Source: Bacteroidales bacterium
GTDB taxonomy: Bacteria > Bacteroidota > Bacteroidia > Bacteroidales > Marinilabiliaceae
NCBI GenBank assembly: GCA_003249255.1
Contig: QKJP01000017.1
Location: 1 to 64,000, forward strand
Length of the DNA: 64,000 bases
Reading direction: 5' to 3'
The notes beneath the pieces were generated by a model that saw nothing but the letters and a program-made list of their open reading frames with translations, searched no databases and was not told the origin of the DNA. Position 1 is the stretch's first letter, and each line of letters starts with the position of its first letter. A program made the position numbers and the translations under genes. This document shows positions 28,352 to 36,369 of the stretch, piece after piece.

Positions 28352-29251
28352 TTATTTTGAAGATGTTATGCCTTCGTATTTCTTTTGGTTGGCAGGATCG
28401 ATTTCTTTCAACAACTCAACAGCTTTACCTTGTTCCATCGAAAAAGATTCTTCAAAAATCTTTACGATTTCATCGGCTTTTGAGTTAAAGAAAATTTGCA
28501 TGTAAAAAGAACCCGGTTCGGCTTTAAAGACTTTGCGTAATCCTTCCAAGCTTCTTAATATTTGTGCTCTTCCGGTTTCTACATTCTCTGCCATCACATC
28601 TAAACCTTTTCGATGATATTCATAATAACACTGACGCAAAGGTTTATGGTCTGTATCTAAAACCTGATCTATCAACCAATATCTATTGCGTTGGTTTTCG
28701 TAGGACTTCCACCCCACATAAGGAGATGATTGAGCCATTGCCACAATCTTTTCAGCATTTTTATAATGCGGTGAACCTCCATTTAAGGCAAAAGTATCAT
28801 AATCAAGCCCTAAAACTACGTATGCATAATAAGCCAACACGCCGACCAAATTAGAATCAAAAGCATTTGGATTATAGATGATGGGTTCCGACTCAACATA
28901 TCTAAATTGAAAATCTTGATCTAAATGATTTAACAGAACTGAATAATAAGCAGAATTATACACCGGTCGTCTTGCCTGAACCTGAATGGTCGCCTTAAAA
29001 TCATCAACTGAAACAACTTCAGTAATATTAATAAGAATATTAAAATCTATTCGTTCATCAACAGCAAACACATCTTCGGTCCACTTTTGATTATTCATAA
29101 ACTCGGTTAAATCCTTTTGCAAAGTTTCAAACACACTTTTATTCGTTCCCTGAACACTGGGCGAAACCACCTGTACCCGACACTGAAACTCCTGAGCTCC
29201 CAACAATTGAACTCCAAATAAAAATGTGAACAATACAATTCCTAACTTCAT
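28352..29251 (-). CDS. porD: Type IX secretion accessory protein PorD (DUF4835)
   Basis: 299 residues with a signal peptide (MKLGIVLFTFLFGVQLLGA, then QEFQCRVQV). The N-terminal EFQCRVQVVSPSVQGTN, the DERIDFNILINITEV block and the later YYAYVVLGLDYDTF are typical of the DUF4835/PorD family, which is linked to T9SS. The T9SS sorting domains found in two other genes of the window fit this. It sits between coaBC and recN, an order conserved in the phylum. Confidence 0.88.
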   Translation of the reverse strand: MKLGIVLFTFLFGVQLLGAQEFQCRVQVVSPSVQGTNKSVFETLQKDLTEFMNNQKWTEDVFAVDERIDFNILINITEVVSVDDFKATIQVQARRPVYNSAYYSVLLNHLDQDFQFRYVESEPIIYNPNAFDSNLVGVLAYYAYVVLGLDYDTFALNGGSPHYKNAEKIVAMAQSSPYVGWKSYENQRNRYWLIDQVLDTDHKPLRQCYYEYHRKGLDVMAENVETGRAQILRSLEGLRKVFKAEPGSFYMQIFFNSKADEIVKIFEESFSMEQGKAVELLKEIDPANQKKYEGITSSK

Positions 29252-29284
29252 GTATTTCTAATTTTTAATACGCTTTTTCAAAAA

Positions 29285-30487
29285 TCACAGCAATTTATGC
29301 AAATAATTGACAATATCTTCTGCGACTTCCAACTTATTCTTTAACGAATAATCAGTTTGCTTATTACCTTTATCTATGATGGTTATTTTATTTGTATCGA
29401 CATTAAACCCGGCACCTTCATCTTCTAAACTATTTAACACAATAAAATCCAAGTTCTTTTTTTGCAGTTTATTGACAGCATTTGCCTTTGCATCGTTTGT
29501 TTCTAAAGCAAATCCTACTAAGATTTGATTCGCTTCCTTAACCTTTCCTAAAGCTGCAGCAATGTCAACAGTAGCTTTTAGTTCAATGTGTAACTCATCT
29601 TTTTCTCTTTTCACCTTTTTATCAGCACGATGAAGTGGTGTATAATCAGCTACTGCAGCAGCCATAATGGCACCATCAGTTTGCGGGAAGTTTTCAATAC
29701 AAGCTTTGGCCATTTCAGCAGCACTTAATACATCAATTCGTTTAACCTTAGCATTTTTTACTTTTTGAGAAGATGGTCCGGAAACTAAAGTCACATTAGC
29801 CCCTCTTGAAGCTAATTCCTCGGCAATGGCAAATCCCATCTTTCCGGAGGAATAATTTCCAATAAAACGAACCGGATCAATTTTTTCATGAGTTGGCCCG
29901 GCCGATACCAAAAAATGCTTTCCTTCTAAATCGTGTTTCTCTTCTTGGCGAAAATGATCCTTTAGATAGGCAACAATATTTTCAGGTTCTTCCATTCGGC
30001 CCTTTCCAATTAAACCACTTGCCAATTCACCACTTGGAGGTTCAATTATAAAATTTCCATAAGACTTTAAGGTTTCGATATTTTTGATGGTAGACGGATG
30101 CTGGTACATGTCTAAATCCATGGCCGGAGCAATAAAAACAGGACATCTGGCTGACAAATAAGTGGTAATGAGTAAATTATCTGCGACACCATTTGCCATT
30201 TTACCCATGGAATTGGCCGTAGCAGGAGCAATAATCATCCCATCAGCCCACAAACCCATATCTACATGACTATTCCATGCACCATTTTCAGGATTAAAAA
30301 AATCTACCAAAATTGGACGCTTAGACAATGTTGCCAAGGTTAAAGGAGTGATAAACTCTTTAGCCAATTTAGTCATCAACACTTGAACTTCAGCACCTTC
30401 CTTAACTAACAAACGAATTAGATTTGCTGCTTTATAGGCTGCAATTCCTCCGGTAACACCTAGTATAAACTTCTTTCCTTTAAGCAT
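29285..30487 (-). CDS. coaBC: Phosphopantothenoylcysteine decarboxylase / phosphopantothenate-cysteine ligase
   Basis: Two steps of coenzyme A synthesis in one 400-residue protein. The N-terminal flavoprotein decarboxylase (1-180) has GVTGGIAAYKA (9-19), the active His in NSHVDM and PAMDLDMYQHP. The C-terminal CoaB ligase (about 187-400) has SAGPTHEKIDPVRFIGN, YSSGKMG and the nucleotide-binding end. Part of the recN block, 33 bases ahead of porD. Confidence 0.95.
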   Translation of the reverse strand: MLKGKKFILGVTGGIAAYKAANLIRLLVKEGAEVQVLMTKLAKEFITPLTLATLSKRPILVDFFNPENGAWNSHVDMGLWADGMIIAPATANSMGKMANGVADNLLITTYLSARCPVFIAPAMDLDMYQHPSTIKNIETLKSYGNFIIEPPSGELASGLIGKGRMEEPENIVAYLKDHFRQEEKHDLEGKHFLVSAGPTHEKIDPVRFIGNYSSGKMGFAIAEELASRGANVTLVSGPSSQKVKNAKVKRIDVLSAAEMAKACIENFPQTDGAIMAAAVADYTPLHRADKKVKREKDELHIELKATVDIAAALGKVKEANQILVGFALETNDAKANAVNKLQKKNLDFIVLNSLEDEGAGFNVDTNKITIIDKGNKQTDYSLKNKLEVAEDIVNYLHKLL

Positions 30488-30644
30488 ATCTAATCAAACC
30501 GATGTGATTTATTTATTAACTCAAACTCCATAAACAAAAAAAGATAAAAGAAGCATTAAGTTCTTTTACCTTTCTTTGAAATATTCTTGTTTTCAAAATC
30601 TTTATATCGTAAAATAGAATTTATATCCGCCTTTAATAAGGCTT

Positions 30645-30989
30645 CTATTTCTCCTCACTAAACGATTCTTTCTCCGGATTACGAAAATACACGTTCCCAT
30701 CTACAAACTCCTGGGTTGCAATACAAACTGCTTTGGGTAGACGCTCGTAAAAACGAGAAATTTCAATTTGCTCACGGTTTTCAAAAACTTCTTCCAAATT
30801 ATCTGAATAAGAAGCAAACTCTTGTAATTTAGCACTTAATTCTTCTTTGATCTCAACCCCAATCTGATTTGCTCTTTTGGCAATAATCGCTACAGATTCA
30901 TAAATATTTTCTGTTGGTTCTGAAAGCACATTTTTGTCCCAAGTTACTGTTGACACTGGTGCATTTGTCTTTTTGTAATCAATTGCCAT
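30645..30989 (-). CDS. rpoZ: RNA polymerase omega subunit (Bacteroidota type)
   Basis: 114 residues. The core block YESVAIIAKRANQIGVEIKEEL (about 30-50) is the omega/Rpb6 motif, followed by LEEVFENREQIEISRFYERLPK, which is distinctive of the phylum's omega proteins. It stabilises RNA polymerase assembly. It lies 14 bases after bamD in the same unit. The next gene, coaBC, follows a 157-base gap without an obvious terminator. Confidence 0.88.
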   Translation of the reverse strand: MAIDYKKTNAPVSTVTWDKNVLSEPTENIYESVAIIAKRANQIGVEIKEELSAKLQEFASYSDNLEEVFENREQIEISRFYERLPKAVCIATQEFVDGNVYFRNPEKESFSEEK

Positions 30990-31003
30990 AACCTTTTTAT
31001 CTA

Positions 31004-31837
31004 TTAATTTTCTAATACTTCTATTTTCTTATTCTTCTCAAGAATTACTTCAGCAGATTTTAAAATACGATCTGCCTTAGCTTTATATTTACCGGTTGGA
31101 AACTCATTGATAAAGGTATAATATTCATCAACAGTATCTCTGGCTCGCTCTTCTTTTTTAGACTCAATACTTTTATCTGCTTGAATAAATTTCGATTCTA
31201 AGATAAGAAAAGATAACTCTTCTCGATATTTTGTATCCGGAAACTCATTTAAACTATTTTGTGCTGCAATAACTGCAGACAAGTAATTATTACCCAAATA
31301 ATCACCTAAATCATAATATAACTTAGCACTTAAATAAGATTTATAAACCAACTTATCTCTAAGCTCATCCATATACTCCGTTGCCTCATCTACCTTGGAA
31401 CTTTCAGGAAATAAGTTCACAAACAATTGAAACTCCTGAATGGCTCTTTCTGTATCTGTTTGATCTAAACGAGGATTTGGAGATATTAAATAATAACAAT
31501 ACCCAATTAGAAACTGACACTCTTCTGCTTGTTCACTGGTTGGAAAGTTCTTCACATATTCCCCAAAATAATGTGCTGCTATTTGATAATCTCTTAGGCC
31601 ATACAAACACTTTGCATACTTATAATTAACTTCTTCAATACGATCAGTCCCTCGATATATATTTATTAACTCCGAATACAGTGTTGCAGCGCGGGTATAA
31701 TCTTCTGCGTCATAATATTTTTGGGCTTCTGTGTACCAAACCTCATAATCTGTACTTTTTAAAAGTTTTTGATACTTACTACATCCACCTAAAAATAACC
31801 CAAATACTACTATTAATAATGTATATCTAAATTTCAT
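31004..31837 (-). CDS. bamD: Outer membrane assembly lipoprotein BamD
   Basis: Lipoprotein of the Bam complex that folds barrels into the outer membrane. 277 residues from MKFRYTLLI with a lipobox ending FLGGC. TPR-like helices follow (DYEVWYTEAQKYYDAEDYTRA, RDYQIAAHYFGEYVKNFP, TERAIQEFQLFVNLFPES), the standard BamD/YfiO layout. I use the Met at 31837, not the one three codons upstream, because it starts the signal. First gene of the recN block with its own promoter. Confidence 0.93.
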   Translation of the reverse strand: MKFRYTLLIVVFGLFLGGCSKYQKLLKSTDYEVWYTEAQKYYDAEDYTRAATLYSELINIYRGTDRIEEVNYKYAKCLYGLRDYQIAAHYFGEYVKNFPTSEQAEECQFLIGYCYYLISPNPRLDQTDTERAIQEFQLFVNLFPESSKVDEATEYMDELRDKLVYKSYLSAKLYYDLGDYLGNNYLSAVIAAQNSLNEFPDTKYREELSFLILESKFIQADKSIESKKEERARDTVDEYYTFINEFPTGKYKAKADRILKSAEVILEKNKKIEVLEN

Positions 31838-31911
31838 AAATCGCATCGTTCTTCAGTGTTTATTGGCGTACTACATATCAAAACAAACAAGGTCTACCTC
31901 AAAACATTCTG

Positions 31912-31943
31912 CAAAGATATATTTAAGTTTAGAACCTCGCAAC
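31912..31943 (-). promoter_or_regulatory. Promoter of the bamD block
   Basis: On the minus strand a perfect TATCTTTG -7 box (31919 to 31912) and a GTTG -33-like element at 31940-31943, separated by 20 bases. It lies about 75 bases ahead of the bamD start. Confidence 0.65.
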
Positions 31944-32101
31944 ACAAAAAAAACGTTTATTGAATAGAATTATTATTCATTTTAGCGATCCACTTCAATT
32001 TTTCACTTCTACACTATCTAACACTGCTTTTAATCCAATTGCCTAACTATTCTAATTAGAACTCCTTGATTAAATTATTAAGCTAGAATAATTTTTCTGT
32101 T

Positions 32102-32109
32102 AATTTTGC
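32102..32109 (+). promoter_or_regulatory. Promoter -7 box of the sulfatase-fold membrane gene
   Basis: Perfect TAATTTTG, 36 bases before the ATG at 32146. No clear -33 TTTG was found at the proper spacing. Confidence 0.5.
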
Positions 32110-32145
32110 ACTTTCATAACAAAACAGGCTTTAATTTAATACAGA

Positions 32146-34086
32146 ATGAAACTTAAAAATCTTTTTAACACCCCAAAAAACTTTGAACTGAATGAATATC
32201 TGGTTTTAATCTATCGTCTGTTTATCATGATGGTTCTTTATGGACTCTGTAGAGTTTTGTTTTATTCATTAAACCTCCGTCAATTTCCAGATACTTCATT
32301 CCTCGACCTTCCTTTACTGATAATAGGGGGAATAAATTTTGACCTTACTGCCATATTATACCTCAACCTATTGTTCTTGCTCCTGTCATTAGTTCCACAT
32401 CCTTGGAAACACACCAGCGGTTTTCAAGCTATTATTAAATATGTATTCTATATTTTCAATTCCATCGGATTAGCTTTCAACTGTATCGACATTATTTATT
32501 ACCGTTTCATTTTTAAGAGAACCACTGCCAGTGTCTTTTCCATCCTTAAAAATGAAGATAACATGGGAGCTTTATGGGTTCAGTTTTTTATAGATTATTG
32601 GTATATTCTAGCTCTATTTATTGGGTTAATTTGGTTAATGATTCGTCTCGACTCCTTTATCAAATCAAAACCAACCGTTTATATCGTAAAATGGAAATAC
32701 TATCCTACATCGGTTTTGTATCTTTTACTTGCAGGAGGATTAATCATTTTGGGTATTCGGGGTGGAGTAACAAATGTGAAACCCATTGGCATGGCTGATG
32801 GTGCAAAATACACCAGTAGTCCAAACGAATTAGCCATTGTTTTGAACACCCCTTTTTGTATCATTAGAACCATTGGCAAAACCAAATTAAAAAGACAAAA
32901 CTTCTTTAAGGATCAAAAAGAACTGGAAGAGCTTTTTAATCCGGTAAAACATTATACTCACAACTCCAACTTTCAAAAAAAGAATGTTGTTATCATTATT
33001 CTCGAAAGCTTTAACAAAGAGTACATTGGGGCATTAAATCAAAATAACACCAACCCGAATTATCAAGGATACACTCCTTTTTTAGATTCATTAATTAAAG
33101 AAAGCCTGGTTTTTACTAACACTTATGCTAATGGGATAAAATCAGTAGATGCTCTACCTGCCATCTCTGCAAGTATCCCTGTATTCGAAACTGCATTTGT
33201 TGTATCTGAATATTCATCAAACAATATAAATGGACTACCTTCTATTCTTACCAAGGAAGGCTATTCAACAGCCTTTTTCCACGGCTCTCATAACGGATCT
33301 ATGCGTTTTGATGCCTTTGCCTATAAAGTAGGTTTTCAAAAATATTACGGAAAAGATGAATATAACAACAATGATGATTACGACGGCCAATGGGGTATAT
33401 TTGACGAGCCGTTTTTAGACTATTTTGGAAAAGAAACATCTAAACTAAAAGAACCATTTTTATCTTCGGTATTTACCTTATCATCCCATCACCCATTTAC
33501 CATACCAAAGAAACACAAAGGAGAATTCCCTAAAGGCCCATCGCCTTTTCATGAAACCATTGGGTACGTAGATTATTCTTTAAGCTTATTTTTTAAATAT
33601 GCCAGCCAACAAAGCTGGTATCAAAACACCTTGTTCGTTCTTGTGGCAGATCATAGCACTGCACCCTTGGTAGACGCTTATAAGAATGATAAAGATGCCT
33701 TTGCAATTCCATTGCTCTTCTTCACACCTGATGGTTCTTTAAAAGGAACCAATAATAAGGTCGCACAGCAGGCAGACATTATGCCAACTATCTTAGATTA
33801 CTTAGGCTATTCTAAGCCTTTTATTGCATTTGGCAACAATTTATTGAGCAACAAAAAATCCTTCTCGGTAAATTTCAAAAACAACAATTACCAACTAACA
33901 ACAGATTCGATATTTATGCGCTATGATGGCAAAGAAATTCATTCCGCATATAACTATATAGAAGACCCCGGGTTAACAAGAAACATTAGAGACAAAAAAT
34001 CCATTGCCCAGGAAAAAAATTACCTCTTTGCATTCATTCAACAATATAATAATCGAATGATAGATAATGAACTAGCCATTAAATAA
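32146..34086 (+). CDS. LtaS-like phosphoglycerol/phosphoethanolamine transferase
   Basis: 646-residue membrane enzyme of the alkaline phosphatase superfamily. Five N-terminal membrane segments (about 20-42, 55-80, 96-118, 150-168, 188-204) precede an extracytoplasmic sulfatase-fold domain from about 278. Metal and active-site motifs are IIILESFN (E287), NGIKSVDALPAI (S333 at the usual Thr/Ser nucleophile place), FFHGSHNGSM, FSSHH-like LSSHHPF and VLVADHS. In Gram-negative bacteria such enzymes decorate lipids or glycans. The substrate cannot be told from sequence. Monocistronic. Confidence 0.85.
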   Translation: MKLKNLFNTPKNFELNEYLVLIYRLFIMMVLYGLCRVLFYSLNLRQFPDTSFLDLPLLIIGGINFDLTAILYLNLLFLLLSLVPHPWKHTSGFQAIIKYVFYIFNSIGLAFNCIDIIYYRFIFKRTTASVFSILKNEDNMGALWVQFFIDYWYILALFIGLIWLMIRLDSFIKSKPTVYIVKWKYYPTSVLYLLLAGGLIILGIRGGVTNVKPIGMADGAKYTSSPNELAIVLNTPFCIIRTIGKTKLKRQNFFKDQKELEELFNPVKHYTHNSNFQKKNVVIIILESFNKEYIGALNQNNTNPNYQGYTPFLDSLIKESLVFTNTYANGIKSVDALPAISASIPVFETAFVVSEYSSNNINGLPSILTKEGYSTAFFHGSHNGSMRFDAFAYKVGFQKYYGKDEYNNNDDYDGQWGIFDEPFLDYFGKETSKLKEPFLSSVFTLSSHHPFTIPKKHKGEFPKGPSPFHETIGYVDYSLSLFFKYASQQSWYQNTLFVLVADHSTAPLVDAYKNDKDAFAIPLLFFTPDGSLKGTNNKVAQQADIMPTILDYLGYSKPFIAFGNNLLSNKKSFSVNFKNNNYQLTTDSIFMRYDGKEIHSAYNYIEDPGLTRNIRDKKSIAQEKNYLFAFIQQYNNRMIDNELAIK

Positions 34087-34172
34087 ATCAAAAAAAATAA
34101 AGACCAAAATCTACACGAGATAGTATTACAAATTCTACCCCTCAGAAGAAAGCTCAATTTTTTAAGGTAATA

Positions 34173-34203
34173 TTTCGTAAACTCAGTAAAAAGCTTACAT
34201 TTG
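34173..34203 (+). promoter_or_regulatory. Promoter of the alpha-oxoamine synthase gene
   Basis: Perfect -7 box TACATTTG (34196-34203) with a TTTCG -33-like element at 34173-34177, 18 bases apart. The GTG start at 34230 follows 26 bases later. Confidence 0.6.
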
Positions 34204-34229
34204 CAGCGCAAATTTTAAATTTCAGCAAA

Positions 34230-35483
34230 GTGGATATTTTCGATAAGATAAAAGAGAGTATGGGTCCTCTTGGACAATATGGAAAGCAAGCGCACGGATA
34301 CTTTACGTTCCCAAAGCTTGAAGGTGAAATTGGCCCAAAAATGAAATTCAGAGGTAAAGAAGTTTTAACCTGGAGTATTAACAACTACCTAGGTTTAGCC
34401 AATCACCCTGAAGTAAGAAAAGCTGATGCTGATGCAGCTGCAGAGTTTGGTATGGCTTACCCTATGGGGGCACGTATGATGTCTGGTCAAACTACCAAAC
34501 ACGAAGAGCTTGAGTCTGCTTTAGCTGACTTTGTTGGAAAAAAAGATGCTTACTTGCTAAACTACGGTTATCAAGGTATGGTATCCATTATTGATACCCT
34601 TTGTTCCAGAAAAGACGTTATCGTTTATGATTCAGAATGTCATGCTTGTATCATGGATGGCATTTTCTTACATAAGGCAAAAGGTGGTAAAAGTTTCGTG
34701 TTTGCCCACAACGAGATGGACAAATGCGAGAAAATGCTAGATTTTGCTGCTAAACGTGTTAAAGAAACCGGGGGTGGTATTTTAGTGATTACTGAAGGTG
34801 TGTTCGGCATGGCTGGCGACCTTGGTAACTTAGCCGGCATTGTAGAGTTAAAGAAAAAATTTAACTTCCGCATATTAGTTGATGATGCGCACGGTTTAGG
34901 TACAATGGGAAAAACAGGTGCAGGTGTTGCTGAGCACTTTGGAGTAACAGATGAGATTGATTTAATGTTTGGTACATTTGCGAAATCTTTTGCTGGAATT
35001 GGTGGTTTTGTGGCTGCTGACGAAGATGTAGTAGACTATTTGCGTTATAACTTGCGCTCTCAGATCTTTGCGAAATCATTACCAATGCCTATGGTATATG
35101 GTGCATTGAAACGCTTAGAAATGGTTAAAACACAACCCGAGCATAAAGAAAACCTTTGGACAATTGTAAATGCATTACAAAATGGATTAAAAGAAGCCGG
35201 TTTTAACTTAGGATGTACTGAATCTCCTGTAACACCGGTATTCTTAGATGGCAATGTACCAGAAGCTACAGAAATTACAATGGATTTACGTGAGAACTAC
35301 AACATCTTCTGTTCAATTGTAGTCTATCCGGTAATTCCTAAAGGTCAGATCATGCTTCGAATTATTCCAACGGCAGCTCACACTTTAGAAGATGTAGAAT
35401 ACACCATCAAAGCCTTTAAAGAAGTAAAAGTAAAATTAGAGGCTGGTAAATATAAATCAGACAAACTAGCTGCTGTAAAGTAA
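34230..35483 (+). CDS. Alpha-oxoamine synthase (serine palmitoyltransferase or cysteate acyltransferase)
   Basis: PLP enzyme of 417 residues condensing an amino acid with an acyl thioester. Seen: stacking His in YDSECHACIMD (H138), DDAHGLGTMG (D218/D219, H221) and the PLP lysine K252 in GTFAKSFAGIGGF, with the family's GARMMSGQTTKHEELE block near 80-95. These are shared by serine palmitoyltransferase, 2-amino-3-ketobutyrate ligase, AONS and the cysteate acyltransferase of sulfonolipid synthesis. A sphingolipid or capnine role is most likely in this phylum. Start is GTG; no in-frame ATG is near. It ends at a strong terminator. Confidence 0.82.
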   Translation: MDIFDKIKESMGPLGQYGKQAHGYFTFPKLEGEIGPKMKFRGKEVLTWSINNYLGLANHPEVRKADADAAAEFGMAYPMGARMMSGQTTKHEELESALADFVGKKDAYLLNYGYQGMVSIIDTLCSRKDVIVYDSECHACIMDGIFLHKAKGGKSFVFAHNEMDKCEKMLDFAAKRVKETGGGILVITEGVFGMAGDLGNLAGIVELKKKFNFRILVDDAHGLGTMGKTGAGVAEHFGVTDEIDLMFGTFAKSFAGIGGFVAADEDVVDYLRYNLRSQIFAKSLPMPMVYGALKRLEMVKTQPEHKENLWTIVNALQNGLKEAGFNLGCTESPVTPVFLDGNVPEATEITMDLRENYNIFCSIVVYPVIPKGQIMLRIIPTAAHTLEDVEYTIKAFKEVKVKLEAGKYKSDKLAAVK

Positions 35484-35506
35484 TTAACAATAGCATACAA
35501 AATATT

Positions 35507-35533
35507 AAGGGTATCATTTGATACCCTTTTTTT
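35507..35533 (+). terminator. Terminator of the alpha-oxoamine synthase gene
   Basis: AAGGGTATC (35507-35515) and GATACCCTT (35520-35528) form a perfect hairpin with a four-base loop and a T run to 35533. It separates the gene from the methyltransferase start at 35567. Confidence 0.9.
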
Positions 35534-35566
35534 ATCATATTTTACATCAAAACAAGTAACAAGCGC

Positions 35567-36274
35567 ATGAATAAAAAAGATCCGATGGGCCGAGCTGCCT
35601 TAGCCTATTTAGAAGGTAATCAAAAAGAACAAATACTAATTCGCTCGAACATTGCCGAAGATGATTATATTCCGGTAAGTTATTTATTCAGAGATTATAA
35701 TCACATGCCTCGATTAGAACAGATGGCCTTAAATGCGTGCAAAGGAAAAATTCTTGATGTAGGTGCAGGCGTTGGTTCTCATGCACTTTATCTTCAGAAT
35801 AAAGGTTTGGATGTAACTTGTTTGGATAATTCTATACTCAACTGTGAAGTGGCTCGAAAAAGAGGTGTCAATAAAATCATTAACGAAGATTTTTACCGGC
35901 TTAATGGTGAAGATAAATATGACACTCTATTGTTTATGATGAATGGAATTGGTATTGCCGGAACTTTAAACAACCTCCCTGCATTCTTTCATCAGGTTAA
36001 AAAACTATTAAAACCAGATGGACAAATTTTATTGGATAGCTCCGACCTGAGATATCTGTATTTGGATGAAGATAGTTATTTGATTCCCCTAAATGGACAA
36101 TACTACGGGGAAGTGGTCTATACCATGGAGTATAAAAATGAAAAATCAGCTTCATTTAATTGGTTGTTTATTGATCCAGCTTTGCTAGACGAAAAAGCCG
36201 AACAAAACGGCCTTAAGTTCGAAAAAATTGCGGATGGTGAGCATTATGATTATCTAGCACGCCTAACCTTTTGA
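35567..36274 (+). CDS. Class I SAM-dependent methyltransferase
   Basis: 235 residues with the SAM-binding motif ILDVGAGVGSHALYL (about 62-76), the acidic residue after strand 2 (VTCLDNS) and LLKPDGQILLDSSDL as the strand-4/5 region. Substrate unknown. The N-terminal 55 residues, including VSYLFRDYNHMPRLEQ, form a cap-like lead-in. It starts 33 bases after a terminator, so it is probably expressed separately from the upstream PLP enzyme although adjacent. A lipid or small-molecule substrate is plausible. Confidence 0.85.
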   Translation: MNKKDPMGRAALAYLEGNQKEQILIRSNIAEDDYIPVSYLFRDYNHMPRLEQMALNACKGKILDVGAGVGSHALYLQNKGLDVTCLDNSILNCEVARKRGVNKIINEDFYRLNGEDKYDTLLFMMNGIGIAGTLNNLPAFFHQVKKLLKPDGQILLDSSDLRYLYLDEDSYLIPLNGQYYGEVVYTMEYKNEKSASFNWLFIDPALLDEKAEQNGLKFEKIADGEHYDYLARLTF

Positions 36275-36369
36275 CCAACAGCTCAATTTTATTGAAATAA
36301 GTAAGTTATAGGATCGAACAAATTCAGCTGAATCGCGTATACTCTTTGTTAACCAAATTACATACGGTT

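Larger units (their letters stand above)
31838..32145. other. Divergent promoter region of bamD and the sulfatase-fold gene
   Basis: 308 bases between oppositely oriented genes. It contains a leftward -7 box at 31912-31919 and a rightward one at 32102-32109. No ORF or long palindrome is seen; the middle is AT-rich. Confidence 0.6.

Noticed and set aside
36346-36369. TTG start 24 bases upstream of the Ig-repeat gene
   Set aside because: The ATG at 36370 gives a standard signal peptide directly; the longer version adds eight residues before it.
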